Below are positions 8,748-17,549 of a DNA stretch of 64,000 nt, piece by piece. Within the stretch, counting starts at the first letter, position 1. Each line of letters begins with the position of its first letter. The notes beneath the pieces are model-generated. The model was not told where the DNA came from. It was given only the letters and a program-made list of their open reading frames with translations, and did no database searches. The DNA is from an uncultured Hyphomonadaceae bacterium (GTDB taxonomy: Bacteria; Pseudomonadota; Alphaproteobacteria; Caulobacterales; Hyphomonadaceae): the NCBI GenBank assembly GCA_938084575.1, contig CALKFG010000002.1, positions 186,001-250,000 of the forward strand. The letters run 5' to 3'. A program made the translations under genes and the position numbers.

Positions 8748-9562
8748 ATGGCAACTCCCTCTGACTGAGACTGCGCCCCGCGCAGATAAAGCGGTCCAAA
8801 ATGCCGGTCCTGGCGCACATCGACATCGCCATCCCGAGCCAGTTCAAGCGCCGCCGAAAACACGCTGGCGGTGACCGATTTCGGCGGAATCTTATTCTGC
8901 TTCGGCAAATTGAGCCTCAGGCGAATGGCGTCAAGGCTTTCCCAGTCGGTCAGCTCGCGTCCGATCTGGCGCAGGCCATCGCGGGCATTCTCCAGCGGCA
9001 GGACATATTGATGTTCAAGCCGATGCGGCGCTTCCAGAGATTTGCGCTGCCGGATCCCGCCAAAGGCCTGCATCAGATGATACATGCTGGTGTCATATTC
9101 CGTCGTTTTGAGCACTTTCGGACGTTCCGGGGCCCCGCGTGCAAACACGTCCTGTCCCAGCAAGGCCTGGCCCATAAGCGCCTCACCAGCCTGTCTCATG
9201 GCGTCCAGCCGCTTCAGGCGAAACGCCAGCCGCGCCGCCAGCTCATCCCCGTCTTCCGCGTCGGCCGTGATTTCACTGGGACGGGGAAGCAGCAGTTTCG
9301 ACTTGAGAAAGGTCAGCCACGCCGCCATCAGCAAATATTCGGCGGCGAGATCAATGCGTTTGTCGCGGGCATCCTGGATGAAGGCAAGATACTGACCCGC
9401 CAGCTCCGCAACAGAGACATGAAGCAGGTCGACTTTCTGCTTTCGGGCGAGGTCGAGAAGCAGGTGAAGGGGCCCCTCGAAACCGTCGACGTCGATTTCA
9501 AAAATATCTTCGGTTTCAAGATCCTCGCTGCGCGTGACCTGGTCCTCAGACAGCCATTCCAT
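8744..9562 (-). CDS. scpA: Segregation and condensation protein ScpA
   Basis: Kleisin subunit that bridges SMC heads together with ScpB. At 272 aa it has the N-terminal motif FEGPLHLLLDLARKQKVDL and then AAEYLLMAAWLTFLKSKLLLP, both diagnostic. A C-terminal winged helix follows (SVTASVFSAALELARDGDVDV). The stop overlaps the scpB start (ATGA), and nagZ ends only 3 bases upstream, so nagZ-scpA-scpB form a tight translational unit. Confidence 0.95.
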   Translation of the reverse strand: MEWLSEDQVTRSEDLETEDIFEIDVDGFEGPLHLLLDLARKQKVDLLHVSVAELAGQYLAFIQDARDKRIDLAAEYLLMAAWLTFLKSKLLLPRPSEITADAEDGDELAARLAFRLKRLDAMRQAGEALMGQALLGQDVFARGAPERPKVLKTTEYDTSMYHLMQAFGGIRQRKSLEAPHRLEHQYVLPLENARDGLRQIGRELTDWESLDAIRLRLNLPKQNKIPPKSVTASVFSAALELARDGDVDVRQDRHFGPLYLRGAQSQSEGVAI

Positions 9563-9565
9563 GGA

Positions 9566-10609
9566 TCAGCGCTCCGCAGGCTGGCGGGCCAGCAGGGCCG
9601 CAAACCGTTCCCGGGCCAGGCCAACATCCAGCGCATCCGGCGACAGGACGTCCGGGTCGACCCGAGCGGCACGGCGCGCGGCCTCACCCTCAAGGGCACC
9701 CGCAGCCTCTGCGATGATCTGCATTTCAGAAAGAATATCGGCCGGCTCTTTCAGGAAACCGGAGCAATGCAGCAGGATATCGCATCCTGCCTGCCGGGCA
9801 CGTTGCCCGCGCTCAAGGAGGCTGCCTCCGAGGGCCTGCATGCCGAGATCATCTGTCATCAACAGACTGTCTGACCCGATTCGGCCCCGAATAACCTCTG
9901 AAATCATGCGGGGGCTCACCGTCACGGCCTCACCGGGCACCAGCGCGTCATAGGCGACATGGCCGGTCATGCCCATGACCGCGCGGTCGGCCAGGCCGGC
10001 AAAGACAGAGAAGTCCCGCTCGAGCGCCTGTTGCGAGGCCTCGACACGCGGCAGGTGATGATGGCTGTCAACGGTCGCGCGCCCCTGCCCCGGCATGTGC
10101 TTGACCACGCCGAAGACGCCCCCCGCTTCCAGCCCGTCCAGAGCAGCCCCGGCCAGATCCAGCACATTGGCCGGGTCGTCCGAGAAGGCGCGGTCGCCGA
10201 TCGCCGCATGGGTTTCGGGCACGCGGACATCACAGACCGGCGCGCAATTGGCCGTCACGCCAAGGCTGTAGAGATCATGGGCGATCAGGCGGTGGCCGAG
10301 GCGGCAGGCCGCCAGCCCGGCCTCCGCATCGCGGGCATACAGGTCGCCATAGACCGACGCTGCCGGATAGGCTGGCCAGATCGGGGGACGAAGGCGGGCA
10401 ACGCGTCCGCCCTCCTGATCAATAAAGATCAGGGCCTGACGGCCCAGCGCCGCATGAACCGCACCAACCAGACGCTGGATCTGTGTCCGGCTCTGGCACG
10501 ACCGCCCCATCAGGATCACCCCCCAGGGCTGGGCGGCGCGAAGAAAGCCGGCCTCCTCTGGCAGCAGCTCCGGCCCGGACAGGCTGGTGATGCAGGCGCT
10601 GACCGTCAT
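9566..10609 (-). CDS. nagZ: Beta-N-acetylhexosaminidase (glycoside hydrolase family 3)
   Basis: Cytoplasmic removal of GlcNAc from anhydromuropeptides in peptidoglycan recycling. The start at 10609 overlaps the upstream SPOR gene stop (ATGA); a longer frame to 10666 would run into that gene. The 347-aa product has FIDQEGGRVARLR, the nucleophile-containing TDDLGMQAL, and the loop DSHHHLP that holds the family's catalytic Asp-His dyad. The usual KH(F/I)PGHG block reads KHMPGQG, a change at the second His. Its neighbours (SPOR protein, scpA) match the conserved alphaproteobacterial order. Confidence 0.93.
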   Translation of the reverse strand: MTVSACITSLSGPELLPEEAGFLRAAQPWGVILMGRSCQSRTQIQRLVGAVHAALGRQALIFIDQEGGRVARLRPPIWPAYPAASVYGDLYARDAEAGLAACRLGHRLIAHDLYSLGVTANCAPVCDVRVPETHAAIGDRAFSDDPANVLDLAGAALDGLEAGGVFGVVKHMPGQGRATVDSHHHLPRVEASQQALERDFSVFAGLADRAVMGMTGHVAYDALVPGEAVTVSPRMISEVIRGRIGSDSLLMTDDLGMQALGGSLLERGQRARQAGCDILLHCSGFLKEPADILSEMQIIAEAAGALEGEAARRAARVDPDVLSPDALDVGLARERFAALLARQPAER

Positions 10610-11454
10610 CCGGCGGGCCGGGACACGACGATACAGTCCCGGCCAGTCGCCTTGATATCCTCGCAAAAGCCGCTGGCCGCGCCGCGGTCTGTAAAATTGC
10701 CCACCCGGAGCCGGTAGAATACGCCGCGGGCGCCAAGATCCGCCCTCTGAACATCGAGCCGGGCATCCCGATACAAGACGGGGTGTTTGGTGCGGATGTC
10801 AGCCCAGGCCGCCTCCGCGGCGGTCTCGCTGCGCACCGCCATGAGCTGAACCTGGTAGCGACCGGCGCGGCTGAACCGCGACGGCTCCGGCACGACAGAC
10901 GCGGCCGGCGCGACGGGGCGGGGCTCCCGGACCGGCGCCGCTCCACGCGGGGTCAGATTGGCCAGGCGGACGTCCTGGTCTCCAGCGCCAGCCCCTGCGG
11001 GCCCGGTCTCCGCGGCACCAGACGGGGCGGCCTGCGACGTCGTTCGGGTGCGCATGACCGGCGCGCCGGACGCGCTCTCCGGCAAAGGCGGCGGCGCCCC
11101 CTCAAGCGGGTCGGCGGCCAGCGCCGCGCGCAAATCGGGCATGTCCGGTGCACTGCCATCCATCAGACCGTAAAACCCCCGGTCGGTGCCGGCTACGTCA
11201 ACGCCACCGGCATCGTCCGGCGCACGCTTGTAGGGATCTTCCGGACGCGCAATCACCGGCAAGCTGCCCTCAGCCGGGCGGATCCCCTGCCGGTAGGTGT
11301 TCCAGACCACCGCGGCGAAAATCACCAGAACGCCGACGGCCAGCACCATGATCAGGGGCCCCCGCGCCTTGTCGTCACCGCGGGACTCGAAGCCGATATA
11401 CTCATCCTCATACGGCCCGAAATCGAAGTCTGACCGCGCTTTTTCCCGGCTCAT
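10606..11454 (-). CDS. SPOR domain-containing membrane protein
   Basis: A bitopic inner-membrane protein expected to bind denuded septal peptidoglycan. There is a cytoplasmic N-terminal segment, one transmembrane helix (about residues 33-52, PLIMVLAVGVLVIFAAVVW), a long Pro/Ala-rich periplasmic linker, and a C-terminal SPOR domain (about the last 80 residues, beginning YQVQLMAVRSETAAEAAW, with GVFYRLRVGNF). The start is taken at the ATG 11454, with AGGGG upstream, rather than the GTG two codons earlier. It lies between dgt and nagZ. argS, often located here in relatives, is absent. Confidence 0.88.
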   Translation of the reverse strand: MSREKARSDFDFGPYEDEYIGFESRGDDKARGPLIMVLAVGVLVIFAAVVWNTYRQGIRPAEGSLPVIARPEDPYKRAPDDAGGVDVAGTDRGFYGLMDGSAPDMPDLRAALAADPLEGAPPPLPESASGAPVMRTRTTSQAAPSGAAETGPAGAGAGDQDVRLANLTPRGAAPVREPRPVAPAASVVPEPSRFSRAGRYQVQLMAVRSETAAEAAWADIRTKHPVLYRDARLDVQRADLGARGVFYRLRVGNFTDRGAASGFCEDIKATGRDCIVVSRPAG

Positions 11455-11526
11455 ACGCACCCCTGCAGGTTCACAAGGGTTAATCTTAAGCGGGGTTTCG
11501 TTAACGAGTCTTGAATGGCGCGGCGG

Positions 11527-12684
11527 CTACAGCATGCTTTCCATCGAAAACAGGCGGCGGTGCAGCCCGATCGCATAATTGTCGGTCATGCCGGCCAGAT
11601 AGTCACACACCATGCGGGCCCGGCGCAGGTCCGACACCTGCTCAGCATCCCGACGCCAGAGATCCGGCAGGGTTTCCGGTTCCGCCATGAACAGCTCGAA
11701 CAGCTCCTTAAGGATCCTTTTGCCCTGCGACCGCATGCGGTTGACCTTGTAATGCTTGTACATGCGCTCATGCAGAAACGCCCGCAGGGCGCGCTGGTCC
11801 CGCTCGAGCGTGTCGGAGAAGGCAACCAGCGGACGCGGCAGGGCCCGGACATCTGCAGCGCTGCCCGGCCTGTCCTGCGCAACCCGGCGACGGGTCTCCG
11901 CGGTCACGTCGGCGATCCAGTGTCCGATCAGCCGGCGGACGGCTTCATACACCACCCGGTCGCGGTCAAGGGCCGGAAAATCGTCAATCACAGAGCGGAA
12001 AATATCCCCGACCAGGGGCAGCTCAAGCAGGTCTTCAAGTGTGAAAAGACCCGCCGAAATCCCGTCATCAATATCGTGATTATTATAAGCAATGTCATCG
12101 GCAAGCGCCGCCACCTGTGCCTCAGGGCCGGCATGCTGATCCAGTTCGAGCGCCGCGATATGGGGAAACTGGCGAAAGGCGGCGGGCAAATCCTCCAGAC
12201 GATTGTCCCCGGTCAGCAGCGGACCATTATGCTTGACCAGTCCCTCCAGCGTTTCCCAGCTGAGATTGAGGCCGTCAAAACGCGGATAGCGCGCCTCCAG
12301 GCGGGTCACCACCCGCAGGGTCTGGGCATTGTGGTCAAAGCCGTCATAGCCAGCCATGCACTCATCCAGCTGGTCCTCCCCGGCATGGCCGAAGGGCGGA
12401 TGGCCGAGGTCATGGGCCAGGGCCAGCGCCTCGGCCAGGTCCTCATCGAGCCCCAGCGTGCGGGCTATGGAGCGGGCGATCTGGGCAACTTCCAGAGAGT
12501 GGGTCAGGCGGGTGCGGTAATGATCGCCCTCATGCGCGACAAAGACCTGGGTTTTCTGCTTCAGACGCCGAAAGGCCGAGGCATGAATGATCCGGTCGCG
12601 GTCGCGCTGAAACGGGGTCCGGGTCGCCGATCCGGCTTCGGCGACAAAGCGGCCACGCGACTCTTCCCACAGGGTTGCGAACAT
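11527..12684 (-). CDS. dgt: Deoxyguanosinetriphosphate triphosphohydrolase-like protein (HD domain)
   Basis: Hydrolyses dNTPs to deoxynucleosides and triphosphate, affecting nucleotide pools. The product is ~385 aa. The HD-domain metal site is visible as RLTHSLEVAQIAR and HDLGHPPFGHAGE, with the family N-terminal block SATRTPFQRDRDRIIHASAFRRLKQK (split in two here for length). The ATG at 12684 has an AGAGGG sequence just upstream and matches the usual N-terminus. An in-frame ATG at 12729 overlaps the divergent erpA start by two bases and is less likely. It heads the minus-strand dgt-SPOR-nagZ-scpAB-tatABC set. Confidence 0.93.
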   Translation of the reverse strand: MFATLWEESRGRFVAEAGSATRTPFQRDRDRIIHASAFRRLKQKTQVFVAHEGDHYRTRLTHSLEVAQIARSIARTLGLDEDLAEALALAHDLGHPPFGHAGEDQLDECMAGYDGFDHNAQTLRVVTRLEARYPRFDGLNLSWETLEGLVKHNGPLLTGDNRLEDLPAAFRQFPHIAALELDQHAGPEAQVAALADDIAYNNHDIDDGISAGLFTLEDLLELPLVGDIFRSVIDDFPALDRDRVVYEAVRRLIGHWIADVTAETRRRVAQDRPGSAADVRALPRPLVAFSDTLERDQRALRAFLHERMYKHYKVNRMRSQGKRILKELFELFMAEPETLPDLWRRDAEQVSDLRRARMVCDYLAGMTDNYAIGLHRRLFSMESML

Positions 12685-12727
12685 CACCCTCTTTTCAGGC
12701 AGGTCAGGTCTACCTATGTTATCTGCC

Positions 12728-13054
12728 ATGAGCACAATTACCCTTTCCCACGCCGCTGCCGACCGGATTAAAACGATTCTGGCCAAACAGCCCGATAAGT
12801 CTTTCCTGCGTGTCAGCGTTGAAGGCGGGGGATGTTCGGGGTTTTCTTACAAATTCGATCTCGACGACCATGCCAATGCGGATGATCTGGTGATCGAGCG
12901 CGACGGCGCCACCGTCCTGGTCGACCAGATGAGCCTGGAGTTCATGTCGGGGTCTGAGATCGATTTTTCGACCGCGCTGATCGGCGCAGCATTCAAGATC
13001 AACAATCCCAATGCTACGGCCGGCTGCGGCTGCGGGACCAGTTTCTCGATCTGA
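12728..13054 (+). CDS. erpA: Iron-sulfur cluster insertion protein ErpA/IscA family
   Basis: A-type carrier that delivers Fe-S clusters to apo-proteins. At 108 aa it has the three conserved cysteines in GGGCSGF and the C-terminal CGCG motif (TAGCGCGTSF), plus the MSLEFMSGSEIDF segment. The start is taken at the ATG at 12728; an in-frame ATG four codons earlier (12716) is possible. It is divergent from dgt, a pairing conserved in alphaproteobacteria, with only ~43 bases between likely starts. It converges with gor, whose 3' end is 3 bases away. Confidence 0.94.
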   Translation: MSTITLSHAAADRIKTILAKQPDKSFLRVSVEGGGCSGFSYKFDLDDHANADDLVIERDGATVLVDQMSLEFMSGSEIDFSTALIGAAFKINNPNATAGCGCGTSFSI

Positions 13055-13056
13055 CA

Positions 13057-14451
13057 TCAGGCCTGTCGTGGTGGAGATTTCGTTCTCAGGGTGACGATTT
13101 CCTCGGCCATGGTCGGATGCACCGCACAGGTCTCGTCAAACTGCGTCTTGGTCGCGCCCATCTTGATGGCAATGGCCAGCATCTGGATCATTTCCCCGGC
13201 ATCCGGCCCGATAATATGGGCCCCGACAACGACCTCATCGGCTGCGCGCACGACGAGCTTCATAAACACCCGCTCTGCACTGCCATTGAGCACATGCTTC
13301 ATCGGCCGGAAGTCCGTCTTGTAGATATCGATGTCCCCGAAGGCCGCCCGGGCATCGGTTTCCGACAGACCGACTGTCCCGACCTCCGGCTGCACAAAGA
13401 TCGCCGTGGCGATGGTGCTGTGATCCATGGTGCGGGGCTGGCCACCGAATTCGGTGTCGGCAAAGGCGTGGCCTTCGCGGATGGCCACGGGTGTCAGCTC
13501 CATCCGCCCGGTAACGTCACCGACGGCCCAGACCGAGCTGACATTGGTGCGGGAATAGGCGTCCACGACAATCTCGCCCGCGGCGCCGGTCTCGACCCCC
13601 GCCGCCGCCAGACCCAGACCCTCGGTCGCGGGCCGACGACCAACGGCCATCATCACCTGGTCCGCCCGCACGACGCTGCCATTGTCCAGACTGACCTCGA
13701 GGGGCAGCCAGACGGCCGGGTCCCGAACGATCCGGTTCGGGACGCTGTGGGTCACCAGCTGCACGCCCGCCGCGATCAGGCCCTGCTGAACCCGGTCGCG
13801 GATGTCGTCATCAAAGCCGCGCAGGACCTTGTCCTTGCGATAGATCAGCATCGTTTCCACGCCGAGACCGGCGAAGACATGGGCAAATTCGACGGCGATA
13901 TAGCCGCCGCCAATGATGATCATCCGGCGCGGCAGCGCGGTCAGTTCAAAGACGCCATCCGAATCGATCGTATGCTCGACACCGGGCAGCTCCGCCGGGG
14001 ATGGCCGCCACGGCGTGCCGCCGACCGCGATCAGGATGCGTTGCGCGGTCACGGTGCGTCCCGACCCCACCAGACGAAGCGTGTGGGGATCCACCAGCTC
14101 GGCGCGGTCCTCGAACACCTCGACCCCGGCCCCGGTCTGACCCGACATGTACAGGCCTGACAGGCGTGAAACCTCGTCATGCATACGGGACATGAAACGG
14201 CCGAAATCAAACTTGCCCTTGCCGACCGTCCAGCCATAGGCGCGCGCCTCGTCCAGCTTGTGGCCGTAATCGCTGGCATAGACCATATATTTCTTGGGCA
14301 CGCAGCCGCGAATGACGCAGGTTCCCCCCATGCGATATTCCTCGGCCAGGGCAACCCGGGCGCCATGGCCCGCAGAAATGCGGGCCGCACGCACACCGCC
14401 TGACCCGCCGCCAATCACAAACAGGTCATAATCATACATCGTGCTGCTCAT
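13057..14451 (-). CDS. gor: Glutathione-disulfide reductase
   Basis: FAD enzyme that regenerates GSH from GSSG using NADPH. At 464 aa it has the FAD-binding GGGSGGVRAARIS, the redox disulfide GGTCVIRGCVPKK, a second Rossmann segment IIGGGYIAVEFA, and the C-terminal catalytic His/Glu motif CAVHPTMAEEIVT. A GGAG sits 6 bases ahead of the ATG at 14451. It is third in the minus-strand glmU-rpiA-gor run, 40 bases after rpiA. Confidence 0.96.
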   Translation of the reverse strand: MSSTMYDYDLFVIGGGSGGVRAARISAGHGARVALAEEYRMGGTCVIRGCVPKKYMVYASDYGHKLDEARAYGWTVGKGKFDFGRFMSRMHDEVSRLSGLYMSGQTGAGVEVFEDRAELVDPHTLRLVGSGRTVTAQRILIAVGGTPWRPSPAELPGVEHTIDSDGVFELTALPRRMIIIGGGYIAVEFAHVFAGLGVETMLIYRKDKVLRGFDDDIRDRVQQGLIAAGVQLVTHSVPNRIVRDPAVWLPLEVSLDNGSVVRADQVMMAVGRRPATEGLGLAAAGVETGAAGEIVVDAYSRTNVSSVWAVGDVTGRMELTPVAIREGHAFADTEFGGQPRTMDHSTIATAIFVQPEVGTVGLSETDARAAFGDIDIYKTDFRPMKHVLNGSAERVFMKLVVRAADEVVVGAHIIGPDAGEMIQMLAIAIKMGATKTQFDETCAVHPTMAEEIVTLRTKSPPRQA

Positions 14452-14491
14452 TTTTCACTCCGCTCAGGGGGGCCGGCATCCCGGTCACCGC

Positions 14492-15190
14492 TCAATATTC
14501 GAAAATAGTGGCCCCCGCCTCGGACCCGATGATCACCACCCGGCAGAGATGCGGGAACAGGCCATGCTCGACCACCCCGGGGACATGCGCGAGAAGAGCC
14601 GCCGCCCTGGGAACGTCGGGTATGATCCCGCAGTCACAATCGAGAATGTAATTGCCGCCATCGGTCCGCAGCGGCACATTGCCATTGCCCGTGCGGACCT
14701 TGATCCGCGGACGCAGCACGCCGGCCTGACACAGGGCATCATAAACCTTCTTGGCGGTAATGGTGTAGCCGAAGTGCGTGACTTCGACCGGCAGCGGAAA
14801 AGCCCCAAGCGCCTCGACCTGCTTGCTGGGATCGGCAATGACCACCATCAGGTCGCTGGCATTGGCGACAATCTTTTCCCGCAGCAAGGCGGCCCCGCCG
14901 CCCTTGATCAGCTGGGCTTCGGAATCAATCTCGTCGGCCCCGTCGACGGTCAGCTGGATCCGGTCCACCTGTTCAATATCGACCAGCGGCACCCCCAGGC
15001 TCTCGGCCAGGCGGCGGGTCTCCTCACTGGTGGGAACCCCGCGCACCACCAGCCCGTCGGCGATCTCGTCGGCCAGGAATTCAACAAAGTATTTCGCGGT
15101 TGAGCCGGTACCCAGCCCGATGGTCATGCCATCTTCGACGAAATCCATGGCCGCCGCCGCGGCATTCTGTTTTTCGGTCTCGTGCGCCAT
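14492..15190 (-). CDS. rpiA: Ribose-5-phosphate isomerase A
   Basis: Interconverts ribose 5-phosphate and ribulose 5-phosphate in the non-oxidative pentose phosphate pathway. At 232 aa it shows GLGTGSTAKYFVEFLA near the N-terminus, the DGADEID catalytic segment, and IKGGGAALLREKIVA. GGAGG stands 8 bases before the ATG. It begins 11 bases after glmU and is followed by gor, an arrangement linking sugar phosphate supply and redox enzymes in one transcript. Confidence 0.96.
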   Translation of the reverse strand: MAHETEKQNAAAAAMDFVEDGMTIGLGTGSTAKYFVEFLADEIADGLVVRGVPTSEETRRLAESLGVPLVDIEQVDRIQLTVDGADEIDSEAQLIKGGGAALLREKIVANASDLMVVIADPSKQVEALGAFPLPVEVTHFGYTITAKKVYDALCQAGVLRPRIKVRTGNGNVPLRTDGGNYILDCDCGIIPDVPRAAALLAHVPGVVEHGLFPHLCRVVIIGSEAGATIFEY

Positions 15191-15201
15191 ACGGCCGCCT
15201 C

Positions 15202-16560
15202 CTACTGCTTTCCCTTGCCGGCCAGCAAGGCGGACATGCGGGCGCGGAATGCCGTCGCCCAGCCCGCCCGTTCGACCGGACGCGCCCGGGCAACCGCCAG
15301 GGCATTGTCCGCGACATCGCGGGTAATCACCGAGCCCGAGCCAACATAGGCGCCGTCGCCAATCCTGACCGGGGCGACCAGAGCGCTGTTGGACCCGATA
15401 AAGGCCCCGGCGCCGACTTCGGTCACATGTTTCGCATAGCCATCATAATTGCAGAAAATCGTCCCCGCCCCGATATTGGCTGCCGGGCCGACCCGGCCAT
15501 CCCCGAGATAGGAAAGATGGTTGGCCTTCGCCCCTTCGGCCATATGGGTTTTCTTGAGTTCGACAAAATTCCCGATCTTGACCCGGGCCTCAAGCTCGGC
15601 ACCTGGCCGCAGGCGCGCATAGGGACCGATGTCGCAGTCCGGACCGATCCGGGCCCCTTCAATGTGACTGAAGGCCCGGATGACGGTTCCGCTCTGTATG
15701 GTCACACCGGGCCCGAAGACAACATGGGGTTCAATCGTGACATCTGCGGCAATCTCTGTGTCATGGCAGAGCATGACGGTCTCCGGGGCCTGCAGCGTCA
15801 CGCCATTCTGCATCAGTACCTGACGCCGGGCCGTCTGGAAGGCCGCCTCTGCCGCGGCCAGCTCGACGCGGGAATTGACGCCCAGAACATCCGCCTCTGA
15901 GCAGATCGCCACGGCGCATGCCTGACCGTCTGCCCGCGCCAGGCCGACAGCATCGGTCAGATAGTATTCGCCTTTTGTATTGGCATTGGTGACCCGTGAC
16001 AGCAGGGTCGACAAGGTCGATGCCGATCCGGCCATCACGCCGGAATTGCACAGGGTAAGGGCCTGCTCCTCGGGCGACGCTTCCCTGGCCTCGACGATCG
16101 CCTCAAGCCCGCCCTCCGGTCCCGTCACCAGACGGCCATAGCCGCCCGGTTCGATCGCGTCGAACCCCAGCACGCCGAGCGCGTGACCCTCCGCGAGCGC
16201 CTGGAACAGCCGCTCGACCGCGTCGGCCGGAATCAGCGGCGTGTCGCCATACAACACGACCACGTCACCCTCAAATCCGGCAAGCGCCGGCAGGGCACAA
16301 CGCACCGCATGGCCTGTTCCCAGCGGCGGATCCTGGATCGCGACATTTCCGGGCCCCAGTCGGGCCGCGACATGATCCGAGACGGCGGGGGCGTTCGGAC
16401 TGGTAACAACGAGGATTCGGGAACAACCGACCGTCTCTGCCAGAGCTATCGACCAGTCCAGCATCGGCCGTCCAGCCACGGGATGCAGCACTTTAGGCCG
16501 GGCAGACTTCATCCGTGTCCCCTGCCCTGCGGCAAGTATGATGGCGGCCCGTTCACCCAT
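15202..16560 (-). CDS. glmU: Bifunctional GlmU: N-acetylglucosamine-1-phosphate uridyltransferase / glucosamine-1-phosphate acetyltransferase
   Basis: Makes UDP-GlcNAc for peptidoglycan and lipid A. The correct start is the ATG at 16560 with AGGAGG just upstream, giving 452 aa. The frame is open further upstream only as read-through antisense to gph. The N-terminal pyrophosphorylase domain has AAGQGTRMKS and the YGDTPLI motif. The C-terminal left-handed beta-helix acetyltransferase domain includes IGPYARLRPGA, GNFVELKKTHMAEGAKANHL and the IGAGTIFCNYDG segment. It heads glmU-rpiA-gor and is divergent from gph. Confidence 0.97.
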   Translation of the reverse strand: MGERAAIILAAGQGTRMKSARPKVLHPVAGRPMLDWSIALAETVGCSRILVVTSPNAPAVSDHVAARLGPGNVAIQDPPLGTGHAVRCALPALAGFEGDVVVLYGDTPLIPADAVERLFQALAEGHALGVLGFDAIEPGGYGRLVTGPEGGLEAIVEAREASPEEQALTLCNSGVMAGSASTLSTLLSRVTNANTKGEYYLTDAVGLARADGQACAVAICSEADVLGVNSRVELAAAEAAFQTARRQVLMQNGVTLQAPETVMLCHDTEIAADVTIEPHVVFGPGVTIQSGTVIRAFSHIEGARIGPDCDIGPYARLRPGAELEARVKIGNFVELKKTHMAEGAKANHLSYLGDGRVGPAANIGAGTIFCNYDGYAKHVTEVGAGAFIGSNSALVAPVRIGDGAYVGSGSVITRDVADNALAVARARPVERAGWATAFRARMSALLAGKGKQ

Positions 16561-16641
16561 GGCATTCCTCCTCGCCCTTTGTCCCGGAGTGGCGTAAACC
16601 AAACCGGGGTGTGTTGCGACCCCCCCATTTAAGGAGCCTGC

Positions 16642-17328
16642 ATGCCCGGCCAACTGACGGACTGGACCCTGGTCATCGACCTCGATGGAACTCTGGTCGA
16701 AACGGCACCCGATCTGCATGCTGCGCTGAACCACGTCCTTGCGCGCGAGGGCCTTGACCCCATTCCCCTGGACGAGATTCGCAGCATGATCGGCGATGGC
16801 GCCAAAGCCCTTATTCGAAAAGGGCTGGCGTGGAACGGCGCCGTCGATATCGGCCCCCGTCTGGACACCGATCTCTGGCCCGAATTCCTTGACCATTACA
16901 CCGCGAATATCTGCCGCCTCTCGCAGCCTTATGACGGTGCTGTAGGGGCGCTTGACCGCGCCCGCGACAGGGGGGCCGTCCTGACGATCTGCACCAACAA
17001 GACCCAGGCGCTGGCAGAAGCCGTGCTTGACGGACTCGGCCTGCGCACCCGATTCGCCGCCATTATCGGCGCCGACAGGACGCGGGCAAAGAAACCCGAG
17101 GCAGATCATATTCTCGACACGCTGACCGCCGCCGGACGTGACCGCCGCAGGGCGATCATGATTGGCGACAGCGATACAGACCAGACGGCCGCCCGCCGGG
17201 CTGGCCTGCCATTTGTCTTTGCCGAGTTTGGTTATGGGTCTCTGGACCCAAGCAATCAGGCCGAGGTGGCCCGTCTGCCCAGATGGGCAGACCTGGAGCC
17301 CGTCCTCGCGGCCCTGATCAACTCTTAG
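16642..17328 (+). CDS. gph: Phosphoglycolate phosphatase-type HAD hydrolase
   Basis: Dephosphorylates 2-phosphoglycolate (by family) or a related small phosphoester. At 228 aa it has all HAD motifs: DLDGTLVETAPDL (nucleophile Asp), TNKTQALAE, Lys in RAKKPEADH, and GDSDTDQTAA. AAGGAG lies 6 bases before the ATG. It is divergent from glmU. Its last bases overlap the 3' end of the small minus-strand gene ending at 17325. Substrate assignment within the HAD family is inferred from overall similarity to Gph. Confidence 0.88.
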   Translation: MPGQLTDWTLVIDLDGTLVETAPDLHAALNHVLAREGLDPIPLDEIRSMIGDGAKALIRKGLAWNGAVDIGPRLDTDLWPEFLDHYTANICRLSQPYDGAVGALDRARDRGAVLTICTNKTQALAEAVLDGLGLRTRFAAIIGADRTRAKKPEADHILDTLTAAGRDRRRAIMIGDSDTDQTAARRAGLPFVFAEFGYGSLDPSNQAEVARLPRWADLEPVLAALINS

Positions 17329-17549
17329 TCTGGGCGGTACTCCGCCCGGACTTCATTCGCCTGAACCACACGCCGGCGTGGCATGCCATTCACCATGTTC
17401 GACCGGACATCGGTCCGTGCGCTCCGCATCGCGGCAACAAATCCAGCATCCACCAGATCGACCTCGACTTCATAGCCGCGCTCCGACCAGTATTCTGCAA
17501 TCTTTTCCCGCAGGCGCTGAGCACCGTCTGTGTTACACCAATCTTTCAT
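17325..17549 (-). CDS. Small conserved hypothetical protein
   Basis: A ~74-aa cytoplasmic protein, with no signal peptide or membrane segment. It begins MKDWCNTDGAQRLREKIAEY and contains a block that recurs in small alphaproteobacterial proteins of unknown function (AGFVAAMRSARTDVRSNMV, NGMPRRR). GGAG sits 7 bases ahead of the ATG at 17549; an upstream GTG at 17555 would add two residues. The opposite strand shows only shadow frames. Function unknown; it converges with gph. Confidence 0.65.
   Translation of the reverse strand: MKDWCNTDGAQRLREKIAEYWSERGYEVEVDLVDAGFVAAMRSARTDVRSNMVNGMPRRRVVQANEVRAEYRPD

Noticed and set aside
15202-17109. A 635-aa reading of glmU extended upstream to 17109
   Set aside because: The extra 183 codons are antisense to gph and lack similarity. 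An ATG with AGGAGG at 16560 gives the normal 452-aa GlmU.
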